Positions 20,547 through 30,587 of a DNA stretch of 64,000 nucleotides are shown one piece after another. The notes beneath the pieces were generated by a model, which was not told the origin of the DNA, did not search any database, and saw only the letters and a list, made by a program, of their open reading frames with translations. How positions within the stretch are numbered: the first letter of the stretch is position 1; every line of letters starts with the position of its first letter. The position numbers were made by a program, and so were the translations under genes. This DNA comes from Candidatus Zixiibacteriota bacterium (GTDB taxonomy: Bacteria; Desulfobacterota; Binatia; UBA9968), in assembly GCA_035574315.1 (NCBI GenBank), contig DATLYW010000029.1, forward strand, positions 62,001 to 126,000. The letters run 5' to 3'.

Positions 20547-21488
20547 ATGGCCACGCTGATCACGGGACTGGGACTGGTCGGAGCTTCCTACGCGAAGCTC
20601 GCCCGCCAGCGCGGGGAGGAAATCGTTTTTTACGACGTCGCGCCGCGCCGCGATTTTCTGGCCCTGAAGCTGGGCTCGGCCGACGCCGTGCCGGTCGTCC
20701 AGCGGGACGTCCGCGATCTCCCGGCGCTTATCGAAGCCATCCAGCGCTACAAGGTCGACAAGGTGATCCACACCGCCGGCCTGATCGGCGGAAAGGTCGC
20801 CCAGCCGATCTATACCGGGATGCAGATCAACGTCATGGGGACGATCAATGTCGCCGAGGCCGTGCGCCTTACGGGTGTGAAGCGCCTCGTGCAGATCAGC
20901 ACGTTCGGCGTCTACGACCGCCGCGGCGGCGAGCCGGCACCGATCGACGAGACTTTTCACCGCGGGCCGGGAGAGGCCTACGGCAATTCGAAGGTGGCCA
21001 AGGAGCTGATGGTCGAAGCCTACCAGCGCCTCTACGGCTTCGAGTTGATCGTTCTGCGGCTGGCGAACGTCTACGGCGTCGGCCACTTCGCCGGCGGCTC
21101 CGGCGGCGGCGAGATGATTCAAAACATGCTGCGGACGGGAATCAAGGGCGGGACGGCGAGGATTCCGCAGGAGCAGGCGCGCGACTTCGAATACATCTAC
21201 GAGAAGGACCTTGGCCGCGCGCTCGACAGGGCGGCTACGGTGCCGCTGCCGCGGCCGGTCACGCTGAACATCGGCACGGGAGTCGTGGTTCCGTTTCGCG
21301 ACCTTGCGGCGCTCGCGGAAAGGCTCCTTCCGGGTCTTCGGGTCGAGCTCCTTCTTGGGACGCCGCCGCGTTCGGCCAGGCAGCCCATGTCGATCGCGAG
21401 AGCGAAAGAGATCCTCGGCTGGGAGCCCGAGTACGACATCGAGCGCGGCTTTCGCGACTACATCGAAGAGCTGAAGGCCCTGGCTTAG
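20547..21488 (+). CDS. NAD-dependent epimerase/dehydratase, extended SDR
   Basis: The 313-residue product has the dinucleotide-binding start TLITGLGLVGASYAK (GxxGxxG), the VIHTAGLIGG strand, and the catalytic tyrosine and lysine in AYGNSKVAK (YxxxK) preceded by ISTFGVYD. The C-terminal NIGTGVVVPFRDLA and GWEPEYDIERGFRDYIEEL are typical of UDP-sugar epimerase relatives. The substrate is not determinable. The start is supported by GGAGG 8 bp upstream. No sugar genes are adjacent. Confidence 0.85.
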   Translation: MATLITGLGLVGASYAKLARQRGEEIVFYDVAPRRDFLALKLGSADAVPVVQRDVRDLPALIEAIQRYKVDKVIHTAGLIGGKVAQPIYTGMQINVMGTINVAEAVRLTGVKRLVQISTFGVYDRRGGEPAPIDETFHRGPGEAYGNSKVAKELMVEAYQRLYGFELIVLRLANVYGVGHFAGGSGGGEMIQNMLRTGIKGGTARIPQEQARDFEYIYEKDLGRALDRAATVPLPRPVTLNIGTGVVVPFRDLAALAERLLPGLRVELLLGTPPRSARQPMSIARAKEILGWEPEYDIERGFRDYIEELKALA

Positions 21489-21509
21489 GTCGGCACCAAG
21501 CGTGCAGGG

Positions 21510-21576
21510 GGCGTCCAGCGTCCAAGGTCCGGCGTCTCGCGTTCGCGCCGCGCGGAGCGCGGTAACGGCTTGAACG
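21510..21576 (-). repeat. Interspersed intergenic repeat, copy D (inverted relative to copy B)
   Basis: Read on the minus strand, these 67 bp align without gaps to copy B at 38593-38659 with 53 identical positions. The hairpin CCGCGC-TCC-GCGCGG keeps all six stem pairs of copy B while its three loop bases all differ. It lies in the 209-bp spacer between the epimerase and comEC. The remainder of that spacer (to about 21660) contains further GTTCCCGG and GAACTCAGAACC-like family words and no gene. Confidence 0.8.
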
Positions 21577-21697
21577 TTTTGAAAGATCGCCCCATGGACG
21601 GTTCCCGGTTTTTGCCCTTCCCGGTCTTGGGTCGTCCTCCGTGGACCTCGAACTCAGAACCCTCCACGAAAGCGACGCCAGAAAGCCGGAAGCGAAA

Positions 21698-24181
21698 TCA
21701 CAGAATCAGCGTGCCGCGCTTACCGCTCCTGTAGGCGCGGTAGCGAAGCTCCTTGCCCGCCGTCTCCACGATGACGGCGCCGTCCTCGTCCGTTCTCAGA
21801 ACCTTCGCTCCCACGCGCCGGTAACGTTCCAGCACCTCCTCCCGCGGCAAGCCCTGCGCGTTCCGCGCGCCCACGGAGATCACCGCGATCCTCGGACGCA
21901 CCGCCGCCACGAACGCCTCGCTGCTGGCGGCGGCGCTGCCGTGGCGCGGCACCTTGAGCACCGCGCTCTCGAGCGGTCGGCCTCTGGACACCAGGACCGC
22001 TTCGTCGCGCTGCTGCAGGTCCCCGGCGAAGAGCAGCCGGGCTCTCCCGAACTCCAGCCGGACGGAGACCGACGCGTCGCCCCCTCCCGGAGGCGGGCTG
22101 TAAACGACGCAGACACTCACCCGGTCGATCTCGCGGCACGGCCGGCCTTCGCTCAGAGCGACCCGCCGCACCCCCCGCCTTTCGAGCGCCTCTTCGAGAT
22201 CGTCGAAGCGCGAGGTCCGCCCTCTGGACTGCCCCGACCAGAATTCCTCGGGGTTGAATTCCTCCACGACCGCCCGCATGCCGCCGTAGTGGTCGATCCG
22301 CGGATGGCTGACGAGCAGGTAATCGACTTTGAGAATCTTCCGCGCGCGCAGAAACGGGGCGACGATCGCTTCTCCGGTGTCGAAATCGCCGAACGCGCGT
22401 CCTCCGGCGTCGACCACCAGCACCCGCGACCCGGGAAATTCCACGACGGCGGCATCCCCCTGCCCGACGTTCAGGTAGGTCACGCGCAGCTCGTTTCGGT
22501 GCCAGCGCTCGCGCCACCAGTAGGCTGCGTCGGCGGCGAGCGCCGCGGCCGCCAGGGCCGCGAATACCACGGCGCGCCGGTTCTTCCCCAGGGCCAGAAG
22601 GGCCAGGATCAGCGCGTAAAGACCGCAAACCTCCGCCGCATTGGGCGAAGGCACCGCCAGGGTCGCCCCGGGGAGGCCGGCGAAGAAGTTCACCAGCCGC
22701 AGCGTCGCCGCGAGAAGGGTCTCCGCGACACCGACCAGCGGCGCCGCCAGCGCCGGAAAGGTCAGGAAGAGAAACCCGATCGACAACCCGAGCGGAACGA
22801 CGACGAGCCCGACCAGCGGCACGACGATCGGGTTGGCGACAAAACCGGCGATCGAAAGGTGGCCGAAATAGTGCGCGACGAGCGGCCCGGTGCCGAGCGT
22901 CGCCAGCAGCGGTACGGCCAGGCGCATTCCCGCGGCGCGCAGCTTCGCGCGCAGCCAGGGCCGCTCCTGCGGCAGCAGCTCCTCCTTCCTTTCCGCCGTC
23001 CGACGCTTCTCCAGCCGCCGCATTCCCCAGACGATGAACAGCAGCGCGAGGAAGGAAAGCTGGAAGGAGATATCGGCGATGACCCCCGGCCAGATCAGGC
23101 CGCTGAGCAGGGCGGCCAGCGCCAGGCTTGCGAAGACCTCTTCCTCCCGGTCCAGCAGCACCGCCACCTCGTAGACCGCGATCATGAATGCGGAGCGGAC
23201 CGTCGGGACCATCGCGCCCGCCAGGGCGGTGTAAAAAACCACGCCCAGAAGCGAGAGGGAGCTCGCGACCTTGAGGAGATTCCAGCGCAACAGCAGCGTC
23301 GTGCTGGCCGCGCACGCGAGGCGCGCGAGAAAGAAAACCACCAGACCCAGCATCGCCACGTGCAGGCCGGAGATCGACAGGACGTGATTGACCCCCGCGG
23401 CCGTAAAGTCGCTTCGCATGCCGCGCGAAATGCCGCCCATGTCCCCGATGACCAGGGCTTTCAGGAGCGCCCCGTTCTCGGGGCTGAAGCGGCGGTCCAC
23501 CTGGCGGCGGATCTCCCGCCGCAGCTCTTCCACGAAGCCTCGAACCGGCGGCGGCTCGCGCGCGAGGAGCTCGACCGCGGCGTCGTCCTCCAGAAAACCG
23601 ATGAGGTAGATTTCCCGCCGCGCCAGATAGGTCGCGTAGTCGAATCCGCCCGGATTGCCGCTGTCGCGCGGGAAGGACGGCCGGAGCCGCAGCCGGATGC
23701 GGTCGCCCAGGCGCCACTCGCGCCGCGCATGGCGGACGCTCACGAGCACGTCGCCGGTTGTTTCTTCGGCGCCGGTCGGATGCCAGAGACGCTCGCTGCG
23801 GAAAAGCCAGCGCTGGCGGTTCGGCAATTTCTCCGGTTCGCGCGCCAGCCACCCTTCGAGATAGAGCTGGGTTTTCTCGTCGGCAAGACGGCGCAGGTGG
23901 TGCGCGGGGAGCTCGGGATCGAGCAGCCGCCGGTGCCGGAGATAGCCGATGGAGAAGGCCAGCCCTCCCGCGACCAGCAAGGCGGCCGCCCGCCGGGCGC
24001 GCCGGGAAACGAAGAGCGCCAGCGGCACCGCGGCCGGGACCAGGACGAGGCCGCCGGCGACCGTCCAGTAGCAGGCGGCCGCCTGGCCCAGCAGCAAGCC
24101 GGCGGTCGCGGCGGCGAGCCAGGCGGAAGGATGATCGATCGCCTCCAGGAGTTTCCGCGTCCCGCTGCCCCCGGCTGCCAT
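21698..24181 (-). CDS. comEC: ComEC/Rec2 family DNA uptake protein
   Basis: ComEC forms the inner-membrane channel for single-stranded DNA in natural competence. The 827-residue product has the N-terminal DUF4131-like region with two helices. The ComEC competence domain follows (GVNHVLSISGLHVAMLG, then VPTVRSAFMIAVYEVAVLL and ADISFQLSFLALLFIVW), with many helices to about residue 530. A C-terminal metallo-beta-lactamase-like domain follows (NVGQGDAAVVEFPG, VSHPRIDHYGGM). The MBL motif reads HPRIDH, so the second His of HxHxDH is Ile. comEA and pil genes are absent nearby. Confidence 0.9.
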   Translation of the reverse strand: MAAGGSGTRKLLEAIDHPSAWLAAATAGLLLGQAAACYWTVAGGLVLVPAAVPLALFVSRRARRAAALLVAGGLAFSIGYLRHRRLLDPELPAHHLRRLADEKTQLYLEGWLAREPEKLPNRQRWLFRSERLWHPTGAEETTGDVLVSVRHARREWRLGDRIRLRLRPSFPRDSGNPGGFDYATYLARREIYLIGFLEDDAAVELLAREPPPVRGFVEELRREIRRQVDRRFSPENGALLKALVIGDMGGISRGMRSDFTAAGVNHVLSISGLHVAMLGLVVFFLARLACAASTTLLLRWNLLKVASSLSLLGVVFYTALAGAMVPTVRSAFMIAVYEVAVLLDREEEVFASLALAALLSGLIWPGVIADISFQLSFLALLFIVWGMRRLEKRRTAERKEELLPQERPWLRAKLRAAGMRLAVPLLATLGTGPLVAHYFGHLSIAGFVANPIVVPLVGLVVVPLGLSIGFLFLTFPALAAPLVGVAETLLAATLRLVNFFAGLPGATLAVPSPNAAEVCGLYALILALLALGKNRRAVVFAALAAAALAADAAYWWRERWHRNELRVTYLNVGQGDAAVVEFPGSRVLVVDAGGRAFGDFDTGEAIVAPFLRARKILKVDYLLVSHPRIDHYGGMRAVVEEFNPEEFWSGQSRGRTSRFDDLEEALERRGVRRVALSEGRPCREIDRVSVCVVYSPPPGGGDASVSVRLEFGRARLLFAGDLQQRDEAVLVSRGRPLESAVLKVPRHGSAAASSEAFVAAVRPRIAVISVGARNAQGLPREEVLERYRRVGAKVLRTDEDGAVIVETAGKELRYRAYRSGKRGTLIL

Positions 24182-24189
24182 GGCGCGGC

Positions 24190-26034
24190 TCAGGAGGGTT
24201 GCTGGAGAACCTCGAGAATCCGCTGCGCCAGCTGCTCGTTGATCGACGGGATCCGGAGCAGATCGTCGACCGAGGCGCTCTGGATCCGCTTGATGCTGCC
24301 GAAGGCGCGCAGAAGCGCGCGCTTCCGCGCGCCCCCGATTCCGGGAACGCGGTCGAGCGCCGAGACGAGCGTCTGGCGCGAGCGCAGCTTCTGGTGATAC
24401 GTGATCGCGAAGCGGTGCGCCTCGTCGCGCACCCGCTGGAGCAGGAACAGGGCGTTGGAGTTGCGCTTGAGGATCACGGGATTGCTCTGCCCGGGAAGAA
24501 ACACGCGCTCCTCCAGCTTTTCGATCGCGGCGCTGCGCGCGTCCGGCCGCACGCGCATCTTCGCCAGCCCGACCGCGTCGACGTCCTTCACGCCGACCTC
24601 CGCCATCGCCGCCAGAGCCATCGCCAGCTGCCCTTTGCCGCCGTCCACCACCACCAGGTCGGGCAGCTCGCCCGCCTCCTTGCCGCGCTCGAAGCGCCGC
24701 TTGAGCACTTCCAGCATCATCCCGAAATCGTCTCCACCCGACGACGGGTCGATCGTGCGGATGCGGTAATGGCGGTAGTGCTCCTTGGCCGGCTCCCCGT
24801 CGATGAAGGTCACCATCGAGCCCACCGCGTGAGCGCCGTGAATCGTGGAAATGTCAAAGCATTCGATACGTTGCGGATAATGCTTCAAGCGCAGCTTCGC
24901 CTGGAGCTCGAGCAGCATCTTCTCTCTCGCCTTCTCCCGGTCGTGCCGCTCGGCGAAGCTCTGCTGCGCGTTCTGGATCGCCATCTCCACAAGCTTTCGC
25001 CGGTCCCCTTTTTGCGGCACCGAGATCGAGACCTTCCGGCCCTTGCGCTCCCCGAGATATTCCTCGCGTGCTTCCGCGTCGTCGACACCGACCGGCAGGA
25101 GGATCTCGTCCGGTATGAAGCGCTGCCCCTGGTAGAACTGCGTGAGGAGCGCTCCCATGATATCTTCGTCCGGGAAGTCGAGGTCCTCGAGAGAATAAGC
25201 CTGGTTGCCGGTGAGCTTCCCCTGGCGCACGAACAGCACCTGAACCTCGATGAAGCCGCCCTCGCGGTACAGCCCGAAGACGTCCTGGTCCGCCCCCCAG
25301 TGGGCGACCATCCGCTGCTTCTCCAGCGTCTTCTCGACCGCCTGGATCTGATCGCGAATCCTGGCCGCAGCCTCGAACTCGAGCGCCTCGGCCTTCTCTT
25401 CCATTTTCTTTTTCAGCTCGGCCAGCAGCTCGTGCTGCCGCCCTTCGATGAACAGGATCGCCTGCCGCACCTGCTCCCGGTAGGCCTCCGGATCCACCGG
25501 CAGAACGCACGGGGCCATGCAGCGCTTGATCTGGTACTGGAGGCACGGCCGCGTGCGGTTCTTGAAGTTGTGATCCGTGCAGTTGCGCAGGAGAAAATGC
25601 TTCTCGATGACGTCCACCGTCTCCCTCGCGGCGACGGCGGACGAGAACGGACCGAAATAGCGGTTGCCGTCCTTGACGATCTTGCGCGTCGTGAAAATCC
25701 GCGGCCACGGGTGCTGCGTCGTGACCTTGATGCTGAGATAGCTCTTGTCGTCCTTGAGGCGGATGTTGTAGCGCGGCTTGTACTGCTTGATGAGGTTGTT
25801 CTCGAGGATGAGCGCTTCCTTGTCGTTCGCCGTGACCAGAGTCTCGACGTCCCGGATGCGCCGGACCAGGAAGCGGATCTGCGAGCGCTCGTCGCCGCTG
25901 CCGAAGTAGGTGCGGACGCGGGCGCGCAGGTCCTTGGCCTTGCCGACGTAGATCACTTTCCCCGCCTGGTCGCGCATCAGGTAGACGCCCGGCCGCGACG
26001 GCAGACTGGCTATTTTGGCCGCGATATCACGCAT
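24190..26034 (-). CDS. uvrC: Excinuclease ABC subunit C
   Basis: UvrC makes both incisions in nucleotide excision repair. The 614-residue product has the N-terminal GIY-YIG domain (SRPGVYLMRDQAGKVIYVGK), the cysteine-containing LQYQIKRCMAPCV segment, a UVR motif (LEFEAAARIRDQI), the RNase H-like 3' nuclease with ECFDISTIHG and VVDGGKGQL, and a terminal helix-hairpin-helix (LDRVPGIGGARKRALLRAFGS). It ends 9 bp upstream of comEC in the same direction. uvrB is nearby at 26609 but separated by a divergent small gene. Confidence 0.97.
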   Translation of the reverse strand: MRDIAAKIASLPSRPGVYLMRDQAGKVIYVGKAKDLRARVRTYFGSGDERSQIRFLVRRIRDVETLVTANDKEALILENNLIKQYKPRYNIRLKDDKSYLSIKVTTQHPWPRIFTTRKIVKDGNRYFGPFSSAVAARETVDVIEKHFLLRNCTDHNFKNRTRPCLQYQIKRCMAPCVLPVDPEAYREQVRQAILFIEGRQHELLAELKKKMEEKAEALEFEAAARIRDQIQAVEKTLEKQRMVAHWGADQDVFGLYREGGFIEVQVLFVRQGKLTGNQAYSLEDLDFPDEDIMGALLTQFYQGQRFIPDEILLPVGVDDAEAREEYLGERKGRKVSISVPQKGDRRKLVEMAIQNAQQSFAERHDREKAREKMLLELQAKLRLKHYPQRIECFDISTIHGAHAVGSMVTFIDGEPAKEHYRHYRIRTIDPSSGGDDFGMMLEVLKRRFERGKEAGELPDLVVVDGGKGQLAMALAAMAEVGVKDVDAVGLAKMRVRPDARSAAIEKLEERVFLPGQSNPVILKRNSNALFLLQRVRDEAHRFAITYHQKLRSRQTLVSALDRVPGIGGARKRALLRAFGSIKRIQSASVDDLLRIPSINEQLAQRILEVLQQPS

Positions 26035-26241
26035 GAGAACGACCCTTCAGTCTGGCCCGGGAAGCCTCCCCGCCCGGGGCCCGGCCGTACATCTTTGCTC
26101 TCCCGCGCACACTTTTCGCCGGGTCATGCCTGCCTTGCACGAAATTTCGTCGCGAAATTCAAGAGGGAGACTTCCTGCTCCTGGCATGCTTTTTGATCGC
26201 ATAGACGAAAGCGGCTTCCAGCCCGTACCCCGGAGCACGGC
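26035..26241. other. Divergent spacer uvrC / small membrane protein
   Basis: This 207-bp intergenic region presumably carries the promoters for uvrC (minus) and the small membrane protein (plus). A modestly A+T-rich patch (GCTTTTTGATCGCATAGAC, near 26189-26207) is the best candidate for the plus-strand gene, but no hexamer pair is convincing. No hairpin or repeat of the interspersed family was recognised. Confidence 0.3.
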
Positions 26242-26625
26242 ATGTTCAGTATCGATAATTTACTGGAACTGGGTGTCTTCAACCAGCTGATCCCGATCTG
26301 GCAGGTGTTTTTTTTCATCGCGAGCCTGCTCCCGTTCCTGCTCTGGAACCGGGTGAAGATCTGTCTCCTGATCACCTACCTCTTTACCTATTACCTCGGG
26401 TTCATGGTGCAATGGGGCGACTATATCGCCACCACCGGCTCCATGCAGCCCTTCGTTCTCTACTCGCTGAGCGGTCTGGCGATCGCGGTCTTCTTCGTCG
26501 CCACGATCTTCACGGAAGAGCCCGAAAAGACCCGAGTCCGATGGATCCGCTTCGGGCGGGCCGACCGCTCCGAGCCGACGGCCGACCCCGTGGAAAACGC
26601 GGTCGACGTCACCGAAAGCCGCTGA
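26242..26625 (+). CDS. Small conserved-looking membrane protein, unknown function
   Basis: The 127-residue product has three predicted membrane helices (about 17-35, 40-56 and 70-88), with several Tyr/Trp residues near the bilayer edges ([16 protein letters not shown]). It ends in a polar cytoplasmic-type tail rich in charged residues. I do not recognise a named family. It runs convergently into uvrB and overlaps the last 17 bp of that gene. The codon-position G+C bias and membrane pattern make it a credible gene. Confidence 0.65.
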   Translation: MFSIDNLLELGVFNQLIPIWQVFFFIASLLPFLLWNRVKICLLITYLFTYYLGFMVQWGDYIATTGSMQPFVLYSLSGLAIAVFFVATIFTEEPEKTRVRWIRFGRADRSEPTADPVENAVDVTESR

Positions 26626-28675
26626 GCGGCGCCTCTGCCTGTTCCGCCTCGCCCGTCAACGGCGCGCTGCGCACCGACAGCTCCAGCTTTTCCAGCTCCC
26701 GGATCCGATCGCGCAGCTCCGCGGCTTTCTCGAACTCGAGAGCGCGCGCCGCCTGCTGCATCGCCTTTCTGAGCTGCTTGAGCTGCCCGGCGATCTCTCC
26801 GGGCGTATAGGGCGCAACCGGCTCGGCAGCGACAGGAACCTCGACGTAGTCCGCCTCGTAGATCTTGACCAGCGGCGAGCCCAGCGACTTGATGACGGTT
26901 TGCGGGGTGATGCCGTGCTTCCGGTTGAAAGCGGCCTGCACGCGCCGGCGGCGGTTGGTCTCGTCGATCGCGCGCTTCATCGATTCGGTCACTGTGTCGG
27001 CATACAGGATCACGGTTCCATTGACGTTGCGCGCGGCGCGGCCGATCGTCTGGATCAGCGACCGGTCGGAACGCAGGAAGCCTTCCTTGTCCGCGTCCAG
27101 CACCGCCACGAGGGAAACCTCCGGCAGGTCCAGCCCTTCCCTCAGGAGGTTGATCCCCACGAGGACGTCGAACTGCCCCAGGCGCAGCTGCCGGATGATC
27201 TCCACCCGCTCGATCGTCTCGATGTCCGAATGGAGATAGCGGACGCGGACGTTCAGCTCCTGATAGTAGTCGGTCAGGTCCTCCGCCATCCGCTTCGTGA
27301 GCGTGGTGACCAGGACCCGCTCGTTGCGCTCCACCCGCTTGCGGATCTCGTCGAGCAGGTCGTCCACCTGCGAGCGCGCCGGGCGGACCACCACCTCGGG
27401 GTCGGTCAGTCCGGTGGGCCGGATCAGCTGCTCGACCACGGCTCCGCCGCTCTTTTCCAGCTCGTACGGTCCGGGCGTCGCCGAAACGTAGATGGCCTGG
27501 TTCACGCAGGCTTCGAACTCCTCGAAATTCAGCGGCCGGTTGTCGAGCGCCGAAGGAAGGCGAAAGCCGTACTCCACCAGCGTTTCCTTGCGCGACCGGT
27601 CGCCCCGGTACATGCCGCCGATCTGCGGCACGGTGACGTGGCTTTCGTCGATGAACAGCAGAAAGTCGGGAGGGAAATAGTTCAGCAGCGTCGGCGGCGG
27701 CTCGCCGGGCCGGCGCCCGGTGAGATGGCGCGAGTAGTTCTCGATGCCGGGGCAGAAACCCATCTCCTCGAGCAGCTCGAGGTCGTAGAGCGTGCGCTGC
27801 TCCAGCCGCTGCGCTTCCAGCAGCTTGCCTTCGCCGCGGAGCTCCGCCAGCCGCTCGCGCAGCTCCGCGCGGATTCCGGCGATCGCCTCCTTCATCCGCT
27901 CGGCGGTGGTGACGTAGTGGCTCGCCGGATAGATCGCCGCCTTGTCGACGCGTCGCTGGACCCTGCCGCGGATCGGATCGATCTCGTAGATCGCCTCGAT
28001 CATGTCGTCGAAAAATTCGATGCGCAGCGCCGAGACGTCCTCGTAGGCCGGGAAGATCTCGACCACGTCGCCGCGCGCCCGGAAGGTTCCCCGGTGAAAG
28101 TCGGCGTCGTTCCGCTGGTACTGGATGTCGACGAGCTTTCGCAGAACGGCGTCCCGCTCGATCCGGTTGCCCTCCTCCAGGTAGACCATCAGGTCGAAGT
28201 AGGCCTCCGGCGAGCCCAGGCCGTAGATGCAGGAGACGCTCGCCACGATGACGGTGTCCCGGCGCTCGAGCAGCGCTTTGGTGGCGGAATGGCGCAGCTT
28301 GTCGATCTCGTCGTTGATCGACGCGTCCTTCTCGATGTAGGTGTCGGTCGACGGGACGTACGCTTCCGGCTGGTAGTAATCGTAGTAGCTGACGAAGTAC
28401 CGGACCGCGTTCTCGGGGAACAGCTCGCGGAACTCGTTGTAGAGCTGCGCCGCCAGGGTTTTGTTCGGCGCCAGCACGAGGGTGGGCCGGTTCGCCGCGG
28501 CGATCACGTTCGCCATCGTGAACGTCTTTCCGGACCCCGTCACGCCGAGCAGCACCTGGTGCCGCTTCCCGCGCCGGAGCCCTTCGACCAGCTTTGCGAT
28601 GGCGGCGGGCTGATCGCCTTGAGGCTTGAACTGCGAGACAAGCCGAAAGGGCCGCGCCTCCATATTCCGGGACAT
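26609..28675 (-). CDS. uvrB: Excinuclease ABC subunit B
   Basis: UvrB is the damage-verifying helicase-like subunit of nucleotide excision repair. The 688-residue product has Walker [14 protein letters not shown], the beta-hairpin region [25 protein letters not shown]-type box [11 protein letters not shown], helicase motif [14 protein letters not shown] and the C-terminal UVR motif that binds UvrC ([19 protein letters not shown]). ATG 28675 is used; a TTG one codon upstream is possible. Confidence 0.97.
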   Translation of the reverse strand: MSRNMEARPFRLVSQFKPQGDQPAAIAKLVEGLRRGKRHQVLLGVTGSGKTFTMANVIAAANRPTLVLAPNKTLAAQLYNEFRELFPENAVRYFVSYYDYYQPEAYVPSTDTYIEKDASINDEIDKLRHSATKALLERRDTVIVASVSCIYGLGSPEAYFDLMVYLEEGNRIERDAVLRKLVDIQYQRNDADFHRGTFRARGDVVEIFPAYEDVSALRIEFFDDMIEAIYEIDPIRGRVQRRVDKAAIYPASHYVTTAERMKEAIAGIRAELRERLAELRGEGKLLEAQRLEQRTLYDLELLEEMGFCPGIENYSRHLTGRRPGEPPPTLLNYFPPDFLLFIDESHVTVPQIGGMYRGDRSRKETLVEYGFRLPSALDNRPLNFEEFEACVNQAIYVSATPGPYELEKSGGAVVEQLIRPTGLTDPEVVVRPARSQVDDLLDEIRKRVERNERVLVTTLTKRMAEDLTDYYQELNVRVRYLHSDIETIERVEIIRQLRLGQFDVLVGINLLREGLDLPEVSLVAVLDADKEGFLRSDRSLIQTIGRAARNVNGTVILYADTVTESMKRAIDETNRRRRVQAAFNRKHGITPQTVIKSLGSPLVKIYEADYVEVPVAAEPVAPYTPGEIAGQLKQLRKAMQQAARALEFEKAAELRDRIRELEKLELSVRSAPLTGEAEQAEAPLSGFR

Positions 28676-28704
28676 CAAATAAAATTACCATCGCTTGGCG
28701 GCGG

Positions 28705-28910
28705 TTAAAAGAAGGACCGGAGACCGGGCCCGGAGACCGGAAAACGGTCGTTCAGGCCGTCCAACGGCTGCGCTCCGTTCAGGCCGTGCTGCGGTTTGCG
28801 GCACGAGCCGCGAGGCGGCACGAAAAGTGCCCGGAAACCCGGAGCTGGAAACCGAATGCGCGGAGCGCGGCGAGAAAACGCTGGACGTCGGGTCCGGGCG
28901 CAGGATGCGT
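28705..28910. repeat. Interspersed intergenic repeat, copy C
   Basis: Positions 28758-28786 match 24 of 29 bases of copy B (38575-38603), including the exact core GCTCCGTTCA. A different inverted repeat (GCGGC-ACGA-GCCGC) follows, and GGAGACCGG/GGAAACCCGG words lie on both sides. It occupies the spacer between uvrB and the DUF1232 gene. Confidence 0.6.
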
Positions 28911-28944
28911 TGCGTTGCTCCGACCGGCGTGGGAGGATCTGGCG

Positions 28945-29325
28945 ATGCGATTCCTCGAGAGGCTCCGGACCGCGGCGCGCGGGCTTCGGCGCGAGACCAC
29001 GGCGCTCTATTTCGTCGCGCGGGATCCCCGCGTGCCGTGGCACGCCCGGATTTTCATCCTTTGTGTCGTCGGTTACGCGCTGAGCCCGCTCGACCTGATT
29101 CCCGACACGATCCCGATTCTGGGCTACCTGGACGACCTGATCCTGGTGCCCCTGGGAGTCTACGTTGCCCTGAAGATGGTGCCCGAGGCGGTGCTTCGGG
29201 AATGCCGCGAACGGGCGCTCGCGGGGCCGGCACCCGCTCCCAGCCGGCTGGCCGCCGCCGTCGTCGTGTTGCTCTGGATTGCCGCCGCGGCCGCGGTGGT
29301 GGGCTACTTCCTGTCGCTCCCCTGA
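28945..29325 (+). CDS. YkvA/DUF1232 family membrane protein
   Basis: The 126-residue product contains the DUF1232 hallmark YALSPLDLIPDTIPILGYLDD, preceded by an amphipathic helix (ARIFILCVVG) and followed by LGVYVALKMVP and a C-terminal membrane helix (AAAVVVLLWIAAAAAVVGYF). The function of the family is unknown. The ATG at 28945 has GGGAGG 9 bp upstream. The frame is open upstream to 28786, but that part lies in the interspersed repeat and has no family similarity. Confidence 0.85.
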   Translation: MRFLERLRTAARGLRRETTALYFVARDPRVPWHARIFILCVVGYALSPLDLIPDTIPILGYLDDLILVPLGVYVALKMVPEAVLRECRERALAGPAPAPSRLAAAVVVLLWIAAAAAVVGYFLSLP

Positions 29326-29344
29326 CCCCGCCCGAGCCGGGCCG

Positions 29345-29596
29345 TCATTTCACCGCCCACTTCTCGGCGCGAACGGTCACCAGCCTTCCCGGCTGGTTGA
29401 GCATGATCCTGGCGGCCGCCGCGGAAATCGGTTTTCCGAAAAGGCAGTAGCGCCGCCCCCCTTCCTCCTGCCCGTTCGCCCAGGCCGCGAACTCGTCCGG
29501 GGACGGCATGTGGCCCAGGTCGGCCGCGCAGCGGCGAACGATGAAGCCGAGCATCATCTTGGTAGCGCTTTTCTTGTTCGAAGGCCATCCAAACAC
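29345..29596 (-). CDS. Small hypothetical protein (83 aa)
   Basis: The frame encodes a balanced, soluble-looking protein with LGHMPSPDEFAAWAN and GRRYCLFGKPISAAAARIMLN, ending EKWAVK. I recognise no family. It fills the 302-bp gap between the DUF1232 gene (plus) and the cupin gene (minus) and points the same way as the cupin gene, starting 31 bp after it ends. Amino-acid composition is less Arg-skewed than in the other frames across this gap, which argues that it is real. Confidence 0.5.
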   Translation of the reverse strand: MFGWPSNKKSATKMMLGFIVRRCAADLGHMPSPDEFAAWANGQEEGGRRYCLFGKPISAAAARIMLNQPGRLVTVRAEKWAVK

Positions 29597-29627
29597 GGCG
29601 TGACACCCGGCGCCTGCGCATCCGCTC

Positions 29628-30563
29628 CTAATCGATCATGTGCGTCGTCGCCCGCAGGTGCTTGTCGACCGTAGTATAGCCCTTCCACTGGTCGACGAGC
29701 CAGTAGCGGATGCCGAACTCGAAGCGCAGCTCCTTCATCTCGCGGTCGTAGGGATTGAAATGCTGGTGGTGCATCATTCCCGGGGGGACGTGAACCGCAT
29801 CGCCCTGGTTCCAGTCGTAGCGCTTGCCGCCGATCTCCGAGTAGCCGTCGCCTTCGAGGGCGTAGAGGTACGCTTCGGGGTGGGCGTGGCTGTGGCTCTT
29901 CGTGTGCGGGAGGTCGACGAAGATCGAGCTGATCGCGACGCCGGTGGCTTTGAACCCGTTCTGCTTCCCGCTGCGGCCCATGAGGAAATAGGTGGCGCCG
30001 TGCTTGGACTCGTCCGATTTCTCCTGCTGGTGCTGGTGCATCGAAATCCGCCGGCCGTCCTCGGGCCAGTACTGGGACTCCTCCGGGGGAAACTGGGCCA
30101 GGAGCTTCGGATCGTTCTCGCCGCACGGCTCGAGCTGCTCCATCTTTCCCATGTAGACGCTGGCTTCCAGGTGCCAGGCCAGGCCCGAGAGATAGCCGAC
30201 GGGGGTCTTTCCGGTGTTGAACAGCTGGTGCACGGAGCGGTAGGGAACGTGGAAGATGGTCCCGGGAAAGAAATCGTAGCGCTTCCCGTCGAGGATCATG
30301 AATCCTTCCCCGCTCTCGATGTAAATCGCCTCTTCGCCGTGCAGGTGCTTGCCGGTGTGCCAGCCTGCGGGGATCTCGGCCCGCATGAGGCAGCTCCCCC
30401 CGGTGGGAAAGCCCGTCTCCGGGGCGATCATGAGCGCTGCCCGGTAGTCCTGCACGGTCCGCACCCACTTCAGATCCTTCGCCCGGGCGACCCGCGGCGC
30501 CTCGTTCACGGTTGCTTCTATTTTCTTCGATCGCTCGAGCCACTCGCTGTAGAAATCGGCCAT
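29628..30563 (-). CDS. Two-domain cupin protein (bicupin), possible ring-cleaving dioxygenase relative
   Basis: The 311-residue product has two cupin barrels. The first (about 75-145) has GWHTGKHLHGEEAIYIESGEG with a plausible metal-binding HxH...E set. The second (about 215-290) has SHSHAHPEAYLYALEGDGYSEIGG and GDAVHVPPGMMHHQHFN, also with histidines placed to bind metal. Gentisate 1,2-dioxygenase-like proteins share this architecture, but substrate identity cannot be read. ATG 30563 (MADFYSEW) follows GGAGGGA, so it is preferred to an upstream start at 30611. Confidence 0.8.
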   Translation of the reverse strand: MADFYSEWLERSKKIEATVNEAPRVARAKDLKWVRTVQDYRAALMIAPETGFPTGGSCLMRAEIPAGWHTGKHLHGEEAIYIESGEGFMILDGKRYDFFPGTIFHVPYRSVHQLFNTGKTPVGYLSGLAWHLEASVYMGKMEQLEPCGENDPKLLAQFPPEESQYWPEDGRRISMHQHQQEKSDESKHGATYFLMGRSGKQNGFKATGVAISSIFVDLPHTKSHSHAHPEAYLYALEGDGYSEIGGKRYDWNQGDAVHVPPGMMHHQHFNPYDREMKELRFEFGIRYWLVDQWKGYTTVDKHLRATTHMID

Positions 30564-30587
30564 CGTTCCTCCCTCCGCTTCGCGGCA

